Translations under genes and position numbers: made by a program
Part shown: in pieces, positions 21,068-32,709 of the stretch
How positions within the stretch are numbered: the first letter of the stretch is position 1
Layout of the letters: every line of letters begins with the position of its first letter
Assembly (NCBI GenBank): GCA_013540605.1
Contig: JABVCK010000001.1
Location: 278,340 to 342,339, forward strand
Direction of reading: 5' to 3'
DNA length: 64,000 nt
DNA from: Bacillota bacterium
GTDB taxonomy: Bacteria; Bacillota; Clostridia; Ch29
Notes under the pieces: model-generated
What the model was told of the DNA's origin: nothing
The model's input: the letters and a program-made list of their open reading frames with translations, nothing else
Database searches by the model: none

Positions 21068-22393
21068 ATGGAGTATAACGTTGCGGTAATATCTTTGGGC
21101 TGTCCGAAGAACCAGGTCGACAGCGAGGTAATGATGGGCCTGCTAAAGGACAGCGGGTTCAAACTGGTTTCCGATCAAAACGAAGCGGATATAATAGTGG
21201 TAAATACTTGTGGTTTTATAGAAGATGCCAAACAGGAATCAATAGATGTTATTCTGGAGGCATGCTCATTAAAACGCACCGGCCGGTGCAAGCTTCTTGT
21301 GGCAGCCGGGTGTCTGTCCCAGAGGTACGGTAAGGAATTGATGGAAGAGATTCCTGAAATAGACGCCATGGTAGGCACCACAAGCTTTACGGAAATCGTG
21401 AATACAATAAAAAAGGCGCTCAGGGGCAGCAAGGAAGTCAGAATATGGGACCCGAGCGTTCAAATAAAAGAAGGACTTTCAAAGATACAAAGCACCCCTG
21501 TTTACACAGCATATCTTAAGATTGCTGACGGATGCGATAATTTTTGCAGTTACTGCATAATACCGGCTCTGAGGGGCAGGTATAGAAGCCGGAAAGAGGA
21601 TGAGATATTATCTGAAGCAGAAACGCTGGCTTTGAAAGGGACAAAGGAACTGGTTTTGATCGCCCAGGATATTACAAGATACGGCATGGACCTGTACGGA
21701 GAACCAGTATTACCGGACCTCCTGGAAGGGCTGTGCAGAATTAGAGGGATTGAGTGGGTGAGGCTGTTATACTGTTACCCGGACGGCATAACTGAGAAAC
21801 TGATTTCAACAATAAAAAAGGAAGAGAAGATTTGCAACTATATTGACATGCCTATTCAACATATCAGCGACGAAGTACTGAAACGTATGAACAGGAGGAC
21901 AACTGGCAGTGATATCGAGAATACTGTGAAACGCCTTAAAGTTGAAATACCCGGGCTTATACTGAGAAGCACCGTTATAGTCGGATTTCCCGGAGAAACC
22001 GAAGAAGACTTCAACTGTCTGCTCTGCTTTGTTAAAAAGGGGTATTTCGACAGGCTTGGCGTATTTGTGTATTCCCGGGAAGAAGACACTCCGGCTTACC
22101 ATATGGACAGGCAAATCTCCCGGGAAACAGCGGAAAAGAGAAAGGATATCATTATGAAAGAGCAGCAGAAAATTTCCCTTCTAAAGAATGCGCTAATGGT
22201 CGGCAGGTCGGAACGTGTTCTGGTCGAAGGGAAAGAAGAAAAATACTATTTCGGCAGGACCTATGGCGATGCTCCGGAAATCGACAATCAAGTGCTCTTC
22301 CAAAGCGCATCTCCATTAAAAGCCGGAGAGTTTGTTACAGTAAAGCTGGAACATGCTTTTGAATACGATGTTATTGGGAGTGTGTTAAAATGA
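21068..22393 (+). CDS. rimO: Ribosomal protein S12 methylthiotransferase RimO
   Basis: SLGCPKNQVDSE, radical-SAM CxxxCxxC DGCDNFCSYCIIP, TRAM domain. Confidence 0.96.
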   Translation: MEYNVAVISLGCPKNQVDSEVMMGLLKDSGFKLVSDQNEADIIVVNTCGFIEDAKQESIDVILEACSLKRTGRCKLLVAAGCLSQRYGKELMEEIPEIDAMVGTTSFTEIVNTIKKALRGSKEVRIWDPSVQIKEGLSKIQSTPVYTAYLKIADGCDNFCSYCIIPALRGRYRSRKEDEILSEAETLALKGTKELVLIAQDITRYGMDLYGEPVLPDLLEGLCRIRGIEWVRLLYCYPDGITEKLISTIKKEEKICNYIDMPIQHISDEVLKRMNRRTTGSDIENTVKRLKVEIPGLILRSTVIVGFPGETEEDFNCLLCFVKKGYFDRLGVFVYSREEDTPAYHMDRQISRETAEKRKDIIMKEQQKISLLKNALMVGRSERVLVEGKEEKYYFGRTYGDAPEIDNQVLFQSASPLKAGEFVTVKLEHAFEYDVIGSVLK

Positions 22394-22932
22394 ATCTTGC
22401 CAACCGTCTGACCCTTGTGAGGATCATACTTGTCCCCGTTTTCATGCTTTTTCTGCTTGTTAAAATAAACTATGGAGAATTCATCGCAGCTGCAATATTC
22501 TGTATAGCAGCTTTAACGGACAGCATTGACGGGTATGTAGCAAGAAGGCATAACCAGATTACCAAACTGGGGAAACTTATGGACCCCCTTGCCGATAAGC
22601 TGTTGATAACCGCGGCACTCATATCGTTGGTTCAGATGAATAAAATTTCTGCATGGATTGCAACGATTATTATAGCTAGGGAGTTTGTTGTAACAGGATT
22701 AAGAAGTATAGCGGCATCCGAAGGGGTTGTTATAGGCGCAAGCCTTTGGGGTAAACTAAAGACTATTTCGCAGATTGTTGCGGTCCTCGCAATAATACTT
22801 AATAATTTTCCCTTCCGCTATATAAGTCTGCCCTTTGATATAATTGCGATTTGGGTTGCGGTGGCATTAACCGTTGGGTCAATGATCGATTATTTGTATA
22901 AAACAAGGAAGCTCTTTGTCAATTCAAAGTAA
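22390..22932 (+). CDS. pgsA: CDP-diacylglycerol-glycerol-3-phosphate 3-phosphatidyltransferase
   Basis: ALTDSIDGYVARRHNQITKLGKLMDPLADK. Confidence 0.96.
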   Translation: MNLANRLTLVRIILVPVFMLFLLVKINYGEFIAAAIFCIAALTDSIDGYVARRHNQITKLGKLMDPLADKLLITAALISLVQMNKISAWIATIIIAREFVVTGLRSIAASEGVVIGASLWGKLKTISQIVAVLAIILNNFPFRYISLPFDIIAIWVAVALTVGSMIDYLYKTRKLFVNSK

Positions 22933-22994
22933 TATCAATTATGAGTTTATCATAATTGAGTAAATATTTCTATCTACCACGAAAGGAGAAGCAT

Positions 22995-24254
22995 ATGAAG
23001 TCCGAAATCGTTTGTATAGGAACCGAAATCTTACTCGGAAATATCATTAATACCAATTCATATTTTCTTTCTGAAGCTCTGGCCGGGCTTGGGATAGATG
23101 TGTATTACCATTCGGTAGTGGGGGATAATCAAAGACGCCTGGAAGAAGTACTGAACACGTCATTGAAAAGGTCTGATCTCATAATAACAACAGGAGGCCT
23201 GGGACCAACGGCCGATGACTTAACCAAAGAAACGGTTTCAAAAGTACTGAATAAAAAGCTTGTGTTGGATGAAGAAGAGCTGGAACGCTTAAAGGCTTTT
23301 TTTCTCAAAATAGGCAGGGAAATGACCAAAAACAATATTAAACAGGCATATTTGCCTGAAGGAAGCATCCGGCTGCCAAACCTAAACGGTACTGCGCCGG
23401 GTGTAATAATTGAAACCGACAGAAATACGGTTATTATGCTTCCTGGGCCCCCAAATGAAATGAAGCCAATGTTTGAAAACCAAGTAATCCCATATCTTAG
23501 AAAAAAATCTCAGGGCAGCCTGTTTTCACAAACGATAAGGTTCTTTGGAATAGGAGAATCTTCGCTGGAAGACTGCCTTCAAGATATTATTGTCTCCCAA
23601 TCTGATCCAACGATTGCTCCCTATGCAGGTGAAGGTGAAGTAAAGCTGCGAATAACAACCAAGACTTCCGATGGCAAACCTGGGGAAGCGTTCAATAAGA
23701 CAATCGAAATTATAAAAGAAAGGCTTGGCAAATATATATATTCCATTCAGGATGACACTATTGAAAATGTTACAGCCGGTATTTTGATGAAAAGCGGTCT
23801 GACGCTTTCCATTGCAGAATCCTGCACAGGCGGCAGAATAAGCAGCATGCTTACTTCGGTGCCGGGCATATCAAAATCCCTTGAGGGAACCGTGATTAGC
23901 TACAGTAACAGTGTAAAGACAAAAGTTCTGGGGGTAAGAAAGGAAACACTGGATACATTCGGAGCAGTAAGCCGGGAAACCGCAGTCGAGATGGCAGAAG
24001 GAGTAAGAAATCTTTGCAGTTCCGATATCGGGCTTTCTGTTACAGGTATAGCCGGGCCGTCCGGTGGAACGGATGAAAAACCTGTGGGACTGGTATACAT
24101 TGCCCTATCGGACCCGGACTGCAGCGGTTGTTGGGAGAAACGCTTTTCAGGCAACCGGGAAAAAATACAGATTTACTCTGCAAAAAACGCCATTAATATT
24201 CTCAGACTGTACCTGGAGCACAGAGCCTCCGGTGTTGACAAATTTTCCTTTTAA
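22995..24254 (+). CDS. cinA: CinA-like competence/damage-inducible protein
   Basis: CIGTEILLGNIINTNSYFLS, TTGGLGPTADD, ESCTGGRISSMLT; start at 22995. Confidence 0.95.
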   Translation: MKSEIVCIGTEILLGNIINTNSYFLSEALAGLGIDVYYHSVVGDNQRRLEEVLNTSLKRSDLIITTGGLGPTADDLTKETVSKVLNKKLVLDEEELERLKAFFLKIGREMTKNNIKQAYLPEGSIRLPNLNGTAPGVIIETDRNTVIMLPGPPNEMKPMFENQVIPYLRKKSQGSLFSQTIRFFGIGESSLEDCLQDIIVSQSDPTIAPYAGEGEVKLRITTKTSDGKPGEAFNKTIEIIKERLGKYIYSIQDDTIENVTAGILMKSGLTLSIAESCTGGRISSMLTSVPGISKSLEGTVISYSNSVKTKVLGVRKETLDTFGAVSRETAVEMAEGVRNLCSSDIGLSVTGIAGPSGGTDEKPVGLVYIALSDPDCSGCWEKRFSGNREKIQIYSAKNAINILRLYLEHRASGVDKFSF

Positions 24255-24269
24255 TATATAATAAACATA

Positions 24270-24283
24270 GAACGTTTGTTCTC
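24270..24283. promoter_or_regulatory. LexA (Cheo-type SOS) box upstream of recA
   Basis: aGAACGTTTGTTCt. Confidence 0.85.
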
Positions 24284-24294
24284 ATTTTTTAAAG

Positions 24295-25341
24295 GTGGTG
24301 TTTAATGTGGCAAATGAAAAAACCAAAGCCCTTGAGCTAACCCTGAACCAGATTGAAAAACAATTCGGTAAAGGTTCAGTTATGAAGTTAGGTGACCATA
24401 AAGCTGCTATGAATATATCAAGTATCTCAACCGGCGCCCTCAATCTGGATATCGCTCTTGGAATAGGAGGTGTCCCGAGAGGCAGGATAGTAGAGATATT
24501 TGGACCTGAGTCTTCCGGTAAGACCACCGTAGCGCTTCATATAGTATCGGAAGCTCAGAAAAAAGGCGGTAATGCAGCGTTTATCGACGCGGAACATGCG
24601 CTGGACCCTGTGTATGCCGGCAATCTAGGCGTCGACATTGATAACCTTATCGTATCTCAGCCTGACACGGGAGAACAAGCCCTTGAGATAGCAGAAGCCC
24701 TTGTCCGTTCGGGAGCAATAGACGTTATTGTAATTGATTCTGTTGCAGCCTTGGTTCCAAAGGCTGAAATCGAAGGAGAGATGGGAGACGCCCATGTAGG
24801 CCTTCAGGCCAGGTTGATGTCACAGGCGCTCCGAAAACTTGCAGGAGCGATCAGTAAATCCAAGACAACTGCAATATTTATAAACCAATTGAGGGAAAAG
24901 GTTGGAGTTATGTTCGGCAATCCGGAAACAACACCCGGAGGAAGGGCGTTAAAGTTCTATGCATCGGTCAGAATGGACGTAAGAAGAGTAGAAAGTGTGA
25001 AGCAGGGTGAAAACACAATAGGCAGCAGAACCAGGGTAAAGGTTGTAAAGAATAAGGTTGCCCCTCCTTTTAAGCAGGCAGAGTTTGATATAATGTACGG
25101 GCAGGGTATATCCCGTGAAGGAACGATATTGGATGCTGCGATTGATGATGGTATTATATCCAAAAGCGGATCCTGGTTCTCATATGGTGATACCAGGCTT
25201 GGACAAGGCCGGGAAAATGCAAAGCAATTCCTGCTTGAAAATCCTGATCTATGCCAAGAAATAGAATGCAAGGTCCGCGGCAAGTACAACCTGGGTACAC
25301 CATCACAGGACAATACTGCTAATTCCGGCGAAGAAAAGTAG
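24295..25341 (+). CDS. recA: Recombinase RecA
   Basis: [44 protein letters not shown]. Confidence 0.99.
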   Translation: MVFNVANEKTKALELTLNQIEKQFGKGSVMKLGDHKAAMNISSISTGALNLDIALGIGGVPRGRIVEIFGPESSGKTTVALHIVSEAQKKGGNAAFIDAEHALDPVYAGNLGVDIDNLIVSQPDTGEQALEIAEALVRSGAIDVIVIDSVAALVPKAEIEGEMGDAHVGLQARLMSQALRKLAGAISKSKTTAIFINQLREKVGVMFGNPETTPGGRALKFYASVRMDVRRVESVKQGENTIGSRTRVKVVKNKVAPPFKQAEFDIMYGQGISREGTILDAAIDDGIISKSGSWFSYGDTRLGQGRENAKQFLLENPDLCQEIECKVRGKYNLGTPSQDNTANSGEEK

Positions 25342-25476
25342 TGAATTCGATTTGCTTGACATAAACTTTAAAAAAATATAAAATTATTACGATACGGTAG
25401 TATGTAAGTTTTTCTATTCAGTGATCTAATTGTCTTTGAGGATATAAAAAACATTAGACGGAGGAGGTGTTGGGGT

Positions 25477-27009
25477 ATTATTCAAGTTGTTATAGCGCTA
25501 ATATCAGCTCTGGTGGCTTTTTTTATAGGATACATCGTAAGAAAGGTCATTGCCGAAGCCAAGATTACAAACGCCGAGGAACTTGCGAAAAAGCTGGTTG
25601 CCGATGCTGAAAAAGAAGCGGAAACTTTAAAGAAGGAACAGCTTCTGGAAGCAAAAGAGGAAGTGCACAGGCTGCGCAATGAGTTTGAAAAGGAATCACG
25701 GGAAAGAAGAAATGAGCACCAGAGGATAGAGAGAAGACTTATTCAAAAAGAAGAATCTCTTGATAGAAAGCTTGAAACCCTTGAAAAGAGAGAAGAAACC
25801 TTGAATATAAGGGAAGAGGAAACAAGACAGTATCAGGAAGAGATGAAGAGCCTGCTGGAACAACAAAAAAAGGAACTGGAAAAACTTTCAGGGCTTACAT
25901 CGGATGAAGCAAAAGAGATTCTTTTTAATGATATAAGGAAGGAAATCGAAAAGGATACTGCTGTTATGATTAAAGAAATGGAGGCGCAGGCCAAAGAAGA
26001 AGCAGATAAACGGGCCAGGGAAGTAATAACCTATGCTATACAAAAGTGCGCAGCAGATCATGTTGCAGATACTACCGTTTCTGTAGTACAACTGCCCAAC
26101 GATGAAATGAAAGGACGAATTATAGGTCGGGAAGGCAGAAACATCCGGACTTTGGAAACTTTAACAGGTATTGATCTGATTATAGACGACACACCGGAGG
26201 CTGTAATTCTATCCGGATTTGATCCAATCAGAAGGGAAGTAGCGCGAATAGCCCTTGAAAAGCTAATCGCCGATGGAAGGATTCATCCGGCACGGATCGA
26301 GGAAATGGTTGAAAAAGCTAAAAAAGAAGTGGACGTAAAGATTAGAGAACACGGAGAACAAGCCACCTTTGAAACAGGGGTTCATGGTGTACATCCTGAG
26401 CTTGTAAAACTTCTTGGTAGGTTGAACTACAGGACCAGCTATGGACAGAATGTTCTTAAGCATTCCATAGAAGTAGCGCAATTAGCAGCGTCGATGGCTT
26501 CTGAACTGGGCGCCGATACAAAGCTTGCCAGAAGGTCAGGATTGCTGCACGACATTGGTAAGGCTGTTGACCATGAGATGGAAGGCAATCATGTGCAAAT
26601 CGGTATAAATATAGCTAAGAAATTCAGGGAGTCACAGGAAGTTATACATGCAATAGCTGCACACCACAACGATATCGAACCCACGACGATAGAAGCGGTA
26701 CTGGTACAGGCAGCGGATGCGATATCGGCAGCAAGACCGGGAGCCCGCCGTGAAACCCTTGAGGCATATATAAAAAGGCTTGAACAGCTGGAAGAGATTG
26801 CAAGCTCCTTTGACGGAGTTGACAAGTCTTATGCTATACAAGCCGGCCGGGAGATTCGAATAATGGTTAAACCTGAAGATGTAGGAGACGAAGACATAAT
26901 TCTAATTGCAAGAAACATATCCAAACGTATTGAAGAGGAACTTGATTATCCGGGACAGATAAAAATAAATGTGATAAGAGAAACGAGAGCAATTGAGTAT
27001 GCTAAATAA
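25477..27009 (+). CDS. rny: Ribonuclease Y
   Basis: N-terminal TM, coiled coil, [19 protein letters not shown] domain; likely non-canonical ATT start (track start 25513 truncates the TM helix). Confidence 0.93.
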   Translation: MIQVVIALISALVAFFIGYIVRKVIAEAKITNAEELAKKLVADAEKEAETLKKEQLLEAKEEVHRLRNEFEKESRERRNEHQRIERRLIQKEESLDRKLETLEKREETLNIREEETRQYQEEMKSLLEQQKKELEKLSGLTSDEAKEILFNDIRKEIEKDTAVMIKEMEAQAKEEADKRAREVITYAIQKCAADHVADTTVSVVQLPNDEMKGRIIGREGRNIRTLETLTGIDLIIDDTPEAVILSGFDPIRREVARIALEKLIADGRIHPARIEEMVEKAKKEVDVKIREHGEQATFETGVHGVHPELVKLLGRLNYRTSYGQNVLKHSIEVAQLAASMASELGADTKLARRSGLLHDIGKAVDHEMEGNHVQIGINIAKKFRESQEVIHAIAAHHNDIEPTTIEAVLVQAADAISAARPGARRETLEAYIKRLEQLEEIASSFDGVDKSYAIQAGREIRIMVKPEDVGDEDIILIARNISKRIEEELDYPGQIKINVIRETRAIEYAK

Positions 27010-27033
27010 GCAGGAACACGGTTCCTGCTTTTT
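27009..27033 (+). terminator. rny terminator
   Basis: AGCAGGAAC-acg-GTTCCTGCTTTTT. Confidence 0.85.
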
Positions 27034-27137
27034 GTTAATGTCCCCTTTATTAAACAAAATTTCAGAAGAAAAAGGATTTTTTTGCTATCTGTAGAATAAT
27101 AGATTAAATTGGAATAATACTTTTAAAGGGGGCTTTA

Positions 27138-27401
27138 TTGATGGATATATTAAAGGTGTCAGCAAAATCAAACCCAAACTCGGTTGCCGGAGCACTGGCT
27201 GGAGTTCTAAGAGAGAGAGGGAACGCCGAGATACAGGCCATCGGTGCCGGTGCTTTAAATCAAGCAGTTAAAGCAGTTGCAATAGCTAGAGGATTTGTGG
27301 CTCCTAGTGGTATGGATCTAATATGCATACCGGCATTTACAGACATTGAGATAGACGGGGAAGAGAGAACCGCGATTAAACTAATTGTAGAACCAAGATA
27401 A
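27138..27401 (+). CDS. spoVS: Stage V sporulation protein S
   Basis: MDILKVSAKSNPNSVAGALAGVLRERG. Confidence 0.97.
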   Translation: MMDILKVSAKSNPNSVAGALAGVLRERGNAEIQAIGAGALNQAVKAVAIARGFVAPSGMDLICIPAFTDIEIDGEERTAIKLIVEPR

Positions 27402-27419
27402 GTTAACCGATAGTTGCGA

Positions 27420-27446
27420 AAACCTGCTTGCGAAAGCAGGTTTTTA
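27420..27446 (+). terminator. spoVS terminator
   Basis: AAACCTGCTT-gcg-AAAGCAGGTTTTTA. Confidence 0.85.
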
Positions 27447-27450
27447 TAAG

Positions 27451-27532
27451 GAAAGGGGACACTCCTTTAGCAAAAAGGGGACACTCCTTCTTCAAAGGAA
27501 TGTCCCCTCTTGATTGAGGAATGTCCCCTTTC
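27451..27532. repeat. Nested GGGGACA palindrome element
   Basis: GAAAGGGGACACTCC...AAGGGGACACTCCTTC...AAAGGAATGTCCCC...GAGGAATGTCCCCTTTC. Confidence 0.88.
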
Positions 27533-27551
27533 AGTGATAGGAGTGATACTT

Positions 27552-28493
27552 ATGAAGCATTTGCTGACAATAGATGCCCACAGCGATACCGTATACAGCG
27601 CAAAAAAACAAAACATCAGGATGTACGACACAGACGGCAAGACCCACCTTGATTTGAAGAATCTGCTGGAATCCACACCCCATATCCAATTTTTCGCCCT
27701 GTACAGCGACCTTCGGGATCCGGACAAGCATTACCATGATATTCTCGAAACTTTGGACTTTCTGTACAGCCATCTATATCAGTATTCATACAGCCTTAAA
27801 CTGATTGAAAAAAGAAAAGATTTGGAAGAATGCCTTATGCCGGGTAAACTGGGAATAATAATAGCAATAGAAGGTTCATATTTACTAGATGGCAATCCTC
27901 ACAGACTGCAGCAGCTTCACAGGCTTGGTATCCGATGCCTGTCCCTTACATGGAATGACAGCAACGGTTTGAGCGGGGGCATTGGCGATAGTGAAGACCG
28001 GGGTCTATCACCCCTAGGTAAAGAAATAGTAAATAAAGCTCATGAACTCGGCATTATTTTAGATGTTTCCCATATATCCCGGAGGGGGTTTTGGGATATA
28101 ATAGATATTGCAGACAAGCCCATTATAGCCACCCACTCTAACTGCATCACGATCTGTTCTCACCCGAGAAACCTCGATGACAGCCAGCTTAAAGCTATTG
28201 GTGAGCTTAACGGTGTGGTCGGAATAAACTTTGTACCTGACTTTCTAGGAAAAGATAAGGCCAATGTATCGGGTATCGTCGACCATATCGAATATGTTAT
28301 GGATAAGGCTGGAAAAAACTGTGTAGGATTAGGCAGCGATTTTGACGGCATGGAAAAACTGCCTGACGATATACGGGGCTGCGAAGCTTATTACCTGATT
28401 GAGTGTGAACTGGCAAAAAGAAATTTCTCCGGCGAAGAAATAGGGAAAATCATGGGAGGTAACCTCAAACGCATTATAGAAGCAGTTATTTAA
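27552..28493 (+). CDS. Membrane (renal) dipeptidase family M19
   Basis: DAHSDTVYSA, ILDVSHISRRGFWDI, ATHSNC, GLGSDFDGM. Confidence 0.92.
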   Translation: MKHLLTIDAHSDTVYSAKKQNIRMYDTDGKTHLDLKNLLESTPHIQFFALYSDLRDPDKHYHDILETLDFLYSHLYQYSYSLKLIEKRKDLEECLMPGKLGIIIAIEGSYLLDGNPHRLQQLHRLGIRCLSLTWNDSNGLSGGIGDSEDRGLSPLGKEIVNKAHELGIILDVSHISRRGFWDIIDIADKPIIATHSNCITICSHPRNLDDSQLKAIGELNGVVGINFVPDFLGKDKANVSGIVDHIEYVMDKAGKNCVGLGSDFDGMEKLPDDIRGCEAYYLIECELAKRNFSGEEIGKIMGGNLKRIIEAVI

Positions 28494-28514
28494 CCGGCAC
28501 ACAGGAGGTTCACA

Positions 28515-29357
28515 ATGAATTCTGCAGATTTACACTTGCATACAAACAAATCGGATGGGCTTCTAACTCCAACGGAGCTTGTCCGATTGGCTTCGGAAAA
28601 TAATCTCAAGGCAATAGCGATAACTGACCATGACAGCATTGATGGGATTCAAGAAGCGTTGGATGCCGGCAGTAATTTTGACCTGGAAGTGATTCCCGGT
28701 ATTGAATTCAACACAGATGCGGATAATGGAGAACTTCATATGCTCGGATATTTTATTGACCATCATAACGAAGAACTGGTAGAATTCATTAAGAGGCTAA
28801 AAACCGCCAGGTTTGAAAGAATCAAAAGTATGGTGGAAAAGCTCCGCGGTTTGGGCATAGAGGTATCCCTTGAAAGCATACTTTCAAAAACAGAAGACAA
28901 GGCCGCCCTGGGCAGGCCTCATATTGCCAGAGCATTAGTTGATATGGGCTATGTGGAGAGTATAAAAGACGCCTTCAACAAGTACATCGGGAGTGGCTGC
29001 CCCGCTTATGTTGCAAGATACAAGCTTAAACCGAGCGAAGCAATTGAGATCATTAAAATAGCGGGTGGAGTTCCTGTCCTGGCACACCCCGGATTGCTAA
29101 GCAGCCTCCTGTATATTGACATGTGCATAGATGAAGGCATTCAGGGTATTGAGGTGTATCATTCCAAGCATACTAAGCTCGAAACAGAGAAATTTATAAG
29201 AATCGCGGAAGAATTCTCTCTGATACCTACGGGAGGCTCTGACTGTCATGGCGAATGTACCGCCTCCGGACAGTACTTAATTGGCACCGTTACTGTATCC
29301 TATGACATTGTGGAATCGCTCAAAAGCCTGTCTTGTATAAACAGGAAGGAGTCGTAG
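28515..29357 (+). CDS. PHP-domain metal-dependent phosphoesterase
   Basis: ADLHLHTNKSDG, ITDHDSIDG, GGSDCHG. Confidence 0.92.
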   Translation: MNSADLHLHTNKSDGLLTPTELVRLASENNLKAIAITDHDSIDGIQEALDAGSNFDLEVIPGIEFNTDADNGELHMLGYFIDHHNEELVEFIKRLKTARFERIKSMVEKLRGLGIEVSLESILSKTEDKAALGRPHIARALVDMGYVESIKDAFNKYIGSGCPAYVARYKLKPSEAIEIIKIAGGVPVLAHPGLLSSLLYIDMCIDEGIQGIEVYHSKHTKLETEKFIRIAEEFSLIPTGGSDCHGECTASGQYLIGTVTVSYDIVESLKSLSCINRKES

Positions 29358-29361
29358 CGAA

Positions 29362-29724
29362 ATGGAAGAACAACGTAATCGCTATTTTTCGGGAAAAGTA
29401 AGCACCACATCCCTGATGAAAATGTACATCCTGCATCTTCTTTCACAGCAAAATCTATACGGCAACCAGATAATTGACAGTATCAGGGAAAGGTTGAACG
29501 GCAAATGGGAACCAAGCCCCGGAATGATTTATCCCCTTCTCCGCGACCTGGAGGAAAATGGTTATGTAAAAAGCTGGTGGCAGGAACCCGATAAAAAATC
29601 CATTAGATTCTATAAACTGACAGAATCGGGTCACAGCCATCTCGAAAGGCTGAAGATAAGATATAAAAAGCCTTTGGAGGATACAAAAGAAGTGATAACA
29701 TGCATATTAGAGGAGATTTTTTAA
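29362..29724 (+). CDS. PadR family transcriptional regulator
   Basis: YILHLLSQQNLYGNQIIDSI, PSPGMIYPLLRDLEENGYV. Confidence 0.9.
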   Translation: MEEQRNRYFSGKVSTTSLMKMYILHLLSQQNLYGNQIIDSIRERLNGKWEPSPGMIYPLLRDLEENGYVKSWWQEPDKKSIRFYKLTESGHSHLERLKIRYKKPLEDTKEVITCILEEIF

Positions 29725-29752
29725 TTTTTTAATAAAGAAAGGAAGATTTTAA

Positions 29753-31180
29753 ATGCACTCGGTATATAAAAATCCGCTGACTGAAAGGTATGCAAGTAGA
29801 GAAATGACCGAACTGTTCTCGGACCAGAAAAAGTTTTCAACATGGAGGCGGCTTTGGATTGCCCTTGCAGAGGCGCAAAAAGAGCTGGGCTTGGACATTT
29901 CGCAGCATCAAATTGAACAGATGCGAGAATTTAAAGATATGATAAACTTTGAGACCGCCCGGGAAAAAGAAAAGGAAGTCAGGCATGATGTCATGGCGCA
30001 TGTTCACGCCTTTGGCCAGCAGTGTCCCGATGCGAAGCCAATCATTCATCTGGGTGCCACAAGCGCCTTTGTTGGAGATAATACCGACATTATCCTGATA
30101 AAGGAAGCGTTGCATATCATAGAGGCAAAACTTGTGAACATAATCAGAGCACTATCAAAATTCGCTCTTGACTATAAAGATTTCCCAACCCTTGCATTTA
30201 CTCATTTTCAGCCTGCGCAGCTTACAACAGTGGGCAAACGTGCATGTTTATGGATTCAAGATCTGTATATGGACTTAAAGGACCTGCAGCATATTCTTGA
30301 TACTTTCCCGCTGCTGGGTGCCAAAGGAACCACAGGTACCCAAGCCAGTTTTTTGAAGCTGTTCAATGGCGACCATGAAAAGGTGGTTGAACTGGATAGG
30401 CTGATAGCAGAAAAGATGGGGTTTTCATCTATCTTTCCGGTTACGGGGCAGACATATCCAAGAAAACAGGATGCCCGTGTATTATCCCTTCTTAGCTCAA
30501 TTGCCCAAAGTACCCATAAATTCAGCAATGATATGAGACTCCTGCAGCACCTGAAAGAAATTGAGGAGCCCTTTGAAGATGCCCAAATCGGCTCTTCCGC
30601 CATGGCATATAAACGTAACCCTATGCGAAGCGAAAGAATTGGCGCCTTATCGAGGTTGGTAATAGTAAACTCCCTTAATCCTTCAATTACGGCATCACAG
30701 CAATGGTTTGAACGTACTTTGGATGATTCGGCGAATAGAAGAATTTCGATACCTGAAGCCTTCCTTGCCGTCGATGCAATTCTCCTTATCTACATAAACA
30801 TAGCAAAGGGTCTGGTTGTAAATAAAAAAGTGATAGAACGGCATGTTAAACAGGAAATTCCCTTCATGGCAACGGAAAACATATTAATGGAATCTGTAAA
30901 GAATGGGGGGGACCGGCAGGACCTTCACGAAAAGATAAGAAAATACTCCATGGCTGCAGCAGCCGGAATAAAAGAAGGCGGTGAGAACAAGCTCATGGAA
31001 CTGATTGCACAAGATGCAAGTTTTAAGCTTTCTTCAACGGATATTGATTCACTTATGGATCCCAAAAACTTTATAGGCAGGTCGCCGGAACAGGTCGATG
31101 ATTTTGTTCACGGTTACATTGAACCGGAACTTAATAAATATAAGAGTATCCCTGATATCTCAGTATCTCTTACAGTATAG
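29753..31180 (+). CDS. purB: Adenylosuccinate lyase
   Basis: HLGATSAFVGDNTD, IGSSAMAYKRNPMRSERI. Confidence 0.96.
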   Translation: MHSVYKNPLTERYASREMTELFSDQKKFSTWRRLWIALAEAQKELGLDISQHQIEQMREFKDMINFETAREKEKEVRHDVMAHVHAFGQQCPDAKPIIHLGATSAFVGDNTDIILIKEALHIIEAKLVNIIRALSKFALDYKDFPTLAFTHFQPAQLTTVGKRACLWIQDLYMDLKDLQHILDTFPLLGAKGTTGTQASFLKLFNGDHEKVVELDRLIAEKMGFSSIFPVTGQTYPRKQDARVLSLLSSIAQSTHKFSNDMRLLQHLKEIEEPFEDAQIGSSAMAYKRNPMRSERIGALSRLVIVNSLNPSITASQQWFERTLDDSANRRISIPEAFLAVDAILLIYINIAKGLVVNKKVIERHVKQEIPFMATENILMESVKNGGDRQDLHEKIRKYSMAAAAGIKEGGENKLMELIAQDASFKLSSTDIDSLMDPKNFIGRSPEQVDDFVHGYIEPELNKYKSIPDISVSLTV

Positions 31181-31186
31181 CAGTTC

Positions 31187-31270
31187 AGGTACTATTAGGT
31201 GCGAGGTGCCAGATCACAGGTACTAGATCACAGATCCTAGTCACTGATCACTGGCCACTGACAACTGATA
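31187..31270. repeat. 7-bp-period array H4 (12 units)
   Basis: aggtact attaggt gcgaggt gccagat cacaggt actagat cacagat cctagtc actgatc actggcc actgaca actgata. Confidence 0.9.
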
Positions 31271-31288
31271 AAATTGGGAGGTTATACA

Positions 31289-32581
31289 ATGCTAGTAACC
31301 AGCATTAGAGATGTAAAGAACTATGAGGGAAAAGAAGTTGTGATTAAGGGTTGGCTGTACAACAAAAGATCAAGCGGGAAAATAGCTTTCCTGCAGCTTA
31401 GGGACGGAACAGGTTTCATCCAAGGAGTAGTCGTCAAGAATGACGTTCCCGAGGAAGCCTTCAATCTAAGCAAGGAACTGACACAAGAATCCTCCGTCGA
31501 AATAACCGGGATAGTAAGGAAGGATGACAGGGCACCCAGCGGGTATGAATTAACCGTAACAAATGTAGTGCTTGTGAGCATGTCCTATGATTACCCTATA
31601 ACTCTCAAAGAGCATGGCGTAGAATTTCTCATGGACCTCCGCCATCTTTGGATGAGGGCGCCGAGACAGCATGCAATCCTGACCATAAGGGCAAATATCA
31701 ATAGAGCTATCAGAGAATTTTTAGACGGAGAAGGATTTATCCTTGTGGAGCCCCCAATAATAACAGCAAACAGCTGCGAAGGCACTACAAACCTTTTTGA
31801 GCTTGATTATTTCGGACAAAAGGCTTATCTATCCCAGACCGGCCAGCTCTATAATGAGGCTGCTGCTATGGCGTTCGGAAAAGTTTACAGCTTCGGGCCG
31901 ACCTTCCGTGCGGAAAAGTCAAAAACCAGGAGACACTTAAACGAGTTTTGGATGATAGAACCGGAAATGGCCTATTTTACCCATGAAGATAACATGCGTC
32001 TTCAGGAGAGAATGATAGAGTTTATAGTTCAAAAAGTTATAGAAAGGTGCAGCCGGGAACTGAAATCCTTAAACAGAGATATCGGCAAACTGGAAAATGT
32101 CAGGGCTCCTTTCCCGAGAATTACCTACGATGAGGCTGTCGATATGCTTAATAACGGTGGTTATGCGTTTGAATGGGGAAACGATTTCGGCGCTCCTGAT
32201 GAAACCTATATAGCTGAGCAGTTTGAAAAGCCGGTTTTTGTTGAAAAATACCCTGCCAAGGTAAAAGCTTTCTATATGGAACCGGACCCCGACAATCCGG
32301 ATTTGGTATTGAACGCCGACCTTCTCGCTCCCGAAGGTTATGGGGAGATTATAGGAGGAAGCCAGAGAATACATGACCATGACCTTTTGTTGAAAAAAAT
32401 ACATGAGGAAAAGCTTCCAGTTGAAGCTTACCAATGGTACCTTGACTTAAGGAAATATGGTACAGTTCCTCATTCGGGTTTTGGACTAGGGCTTGAAAGA
32501 ACCGTTGCCTGGATATGCGGGATAGACCACGTGAGGGAGACCATTCCCTTTGCCAGAACGCTGACAAGGGTTACTCCCTAA
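31289..32581 (+). CDS. asnS: Asparaginyl-tRNA synthetase
   Basis: [37 protein letters not shown]. Confidence 0.97.
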   Translation: MLVTSIRDVKNYEGKEVVIKGWLYNKRSSGKIAFLQLRDGTGFIQGVVVKNDVPEEAFNLSKELTQESSVEITGIVRKDDRAPSGYELTVTNVVLVSMSYDYPITLKEHGVEFLMDLRHLWMRAPRQHAILTIRANINRAIREFLDGEGFILVEPPIITANSCEGTTNLFELDYFGQKAYLSQTGQLYNEAAAMAFGKVYSFGPTFRAEKSKTRRHLNEFWMIEPEMAYFTHEDNMRLQERMIEFIVQKVIERCSRELKSLNRDIGKLENVRAPFPRITYDEAVDMLNNGGYAFEWGNDFGAPDETYIAEQFEKPVFVEKYPAKVKAFYMEPDPDNPDLVLNADLLAPEGYGEIIGGSQRIHDHDLLLKKIHEEKLPVEAYQWYLDLRKYGTVPHSGFGLGLERTVAWICGIDHVRETIPFARTLTRVTP

Positions 32582-32587
32582 TAGTTC

Positions 32588-32664
32588 GCAGTTGGCAGAT
32601 CTCAGGTGCTAGGTACCAGGTGCTAGGTGCTAGATCTTAGATCTTAGATCCTAGTTCACAGGTA
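32588..32664. repeat. 7-bp-period array H5a (11 units)
   Basis: gcagttg gcagatc tcaggtg ctaggta ccaggtg ctaggtg ctagatc ttagatc ttagatc ctagttc acaggta. Confidence 0.9.
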
Positions 32665-32709
32665 TCCGGGTTATGCTTTTGGGTTTTACCCTCTAGCTCT
32701 TCTCGATAC

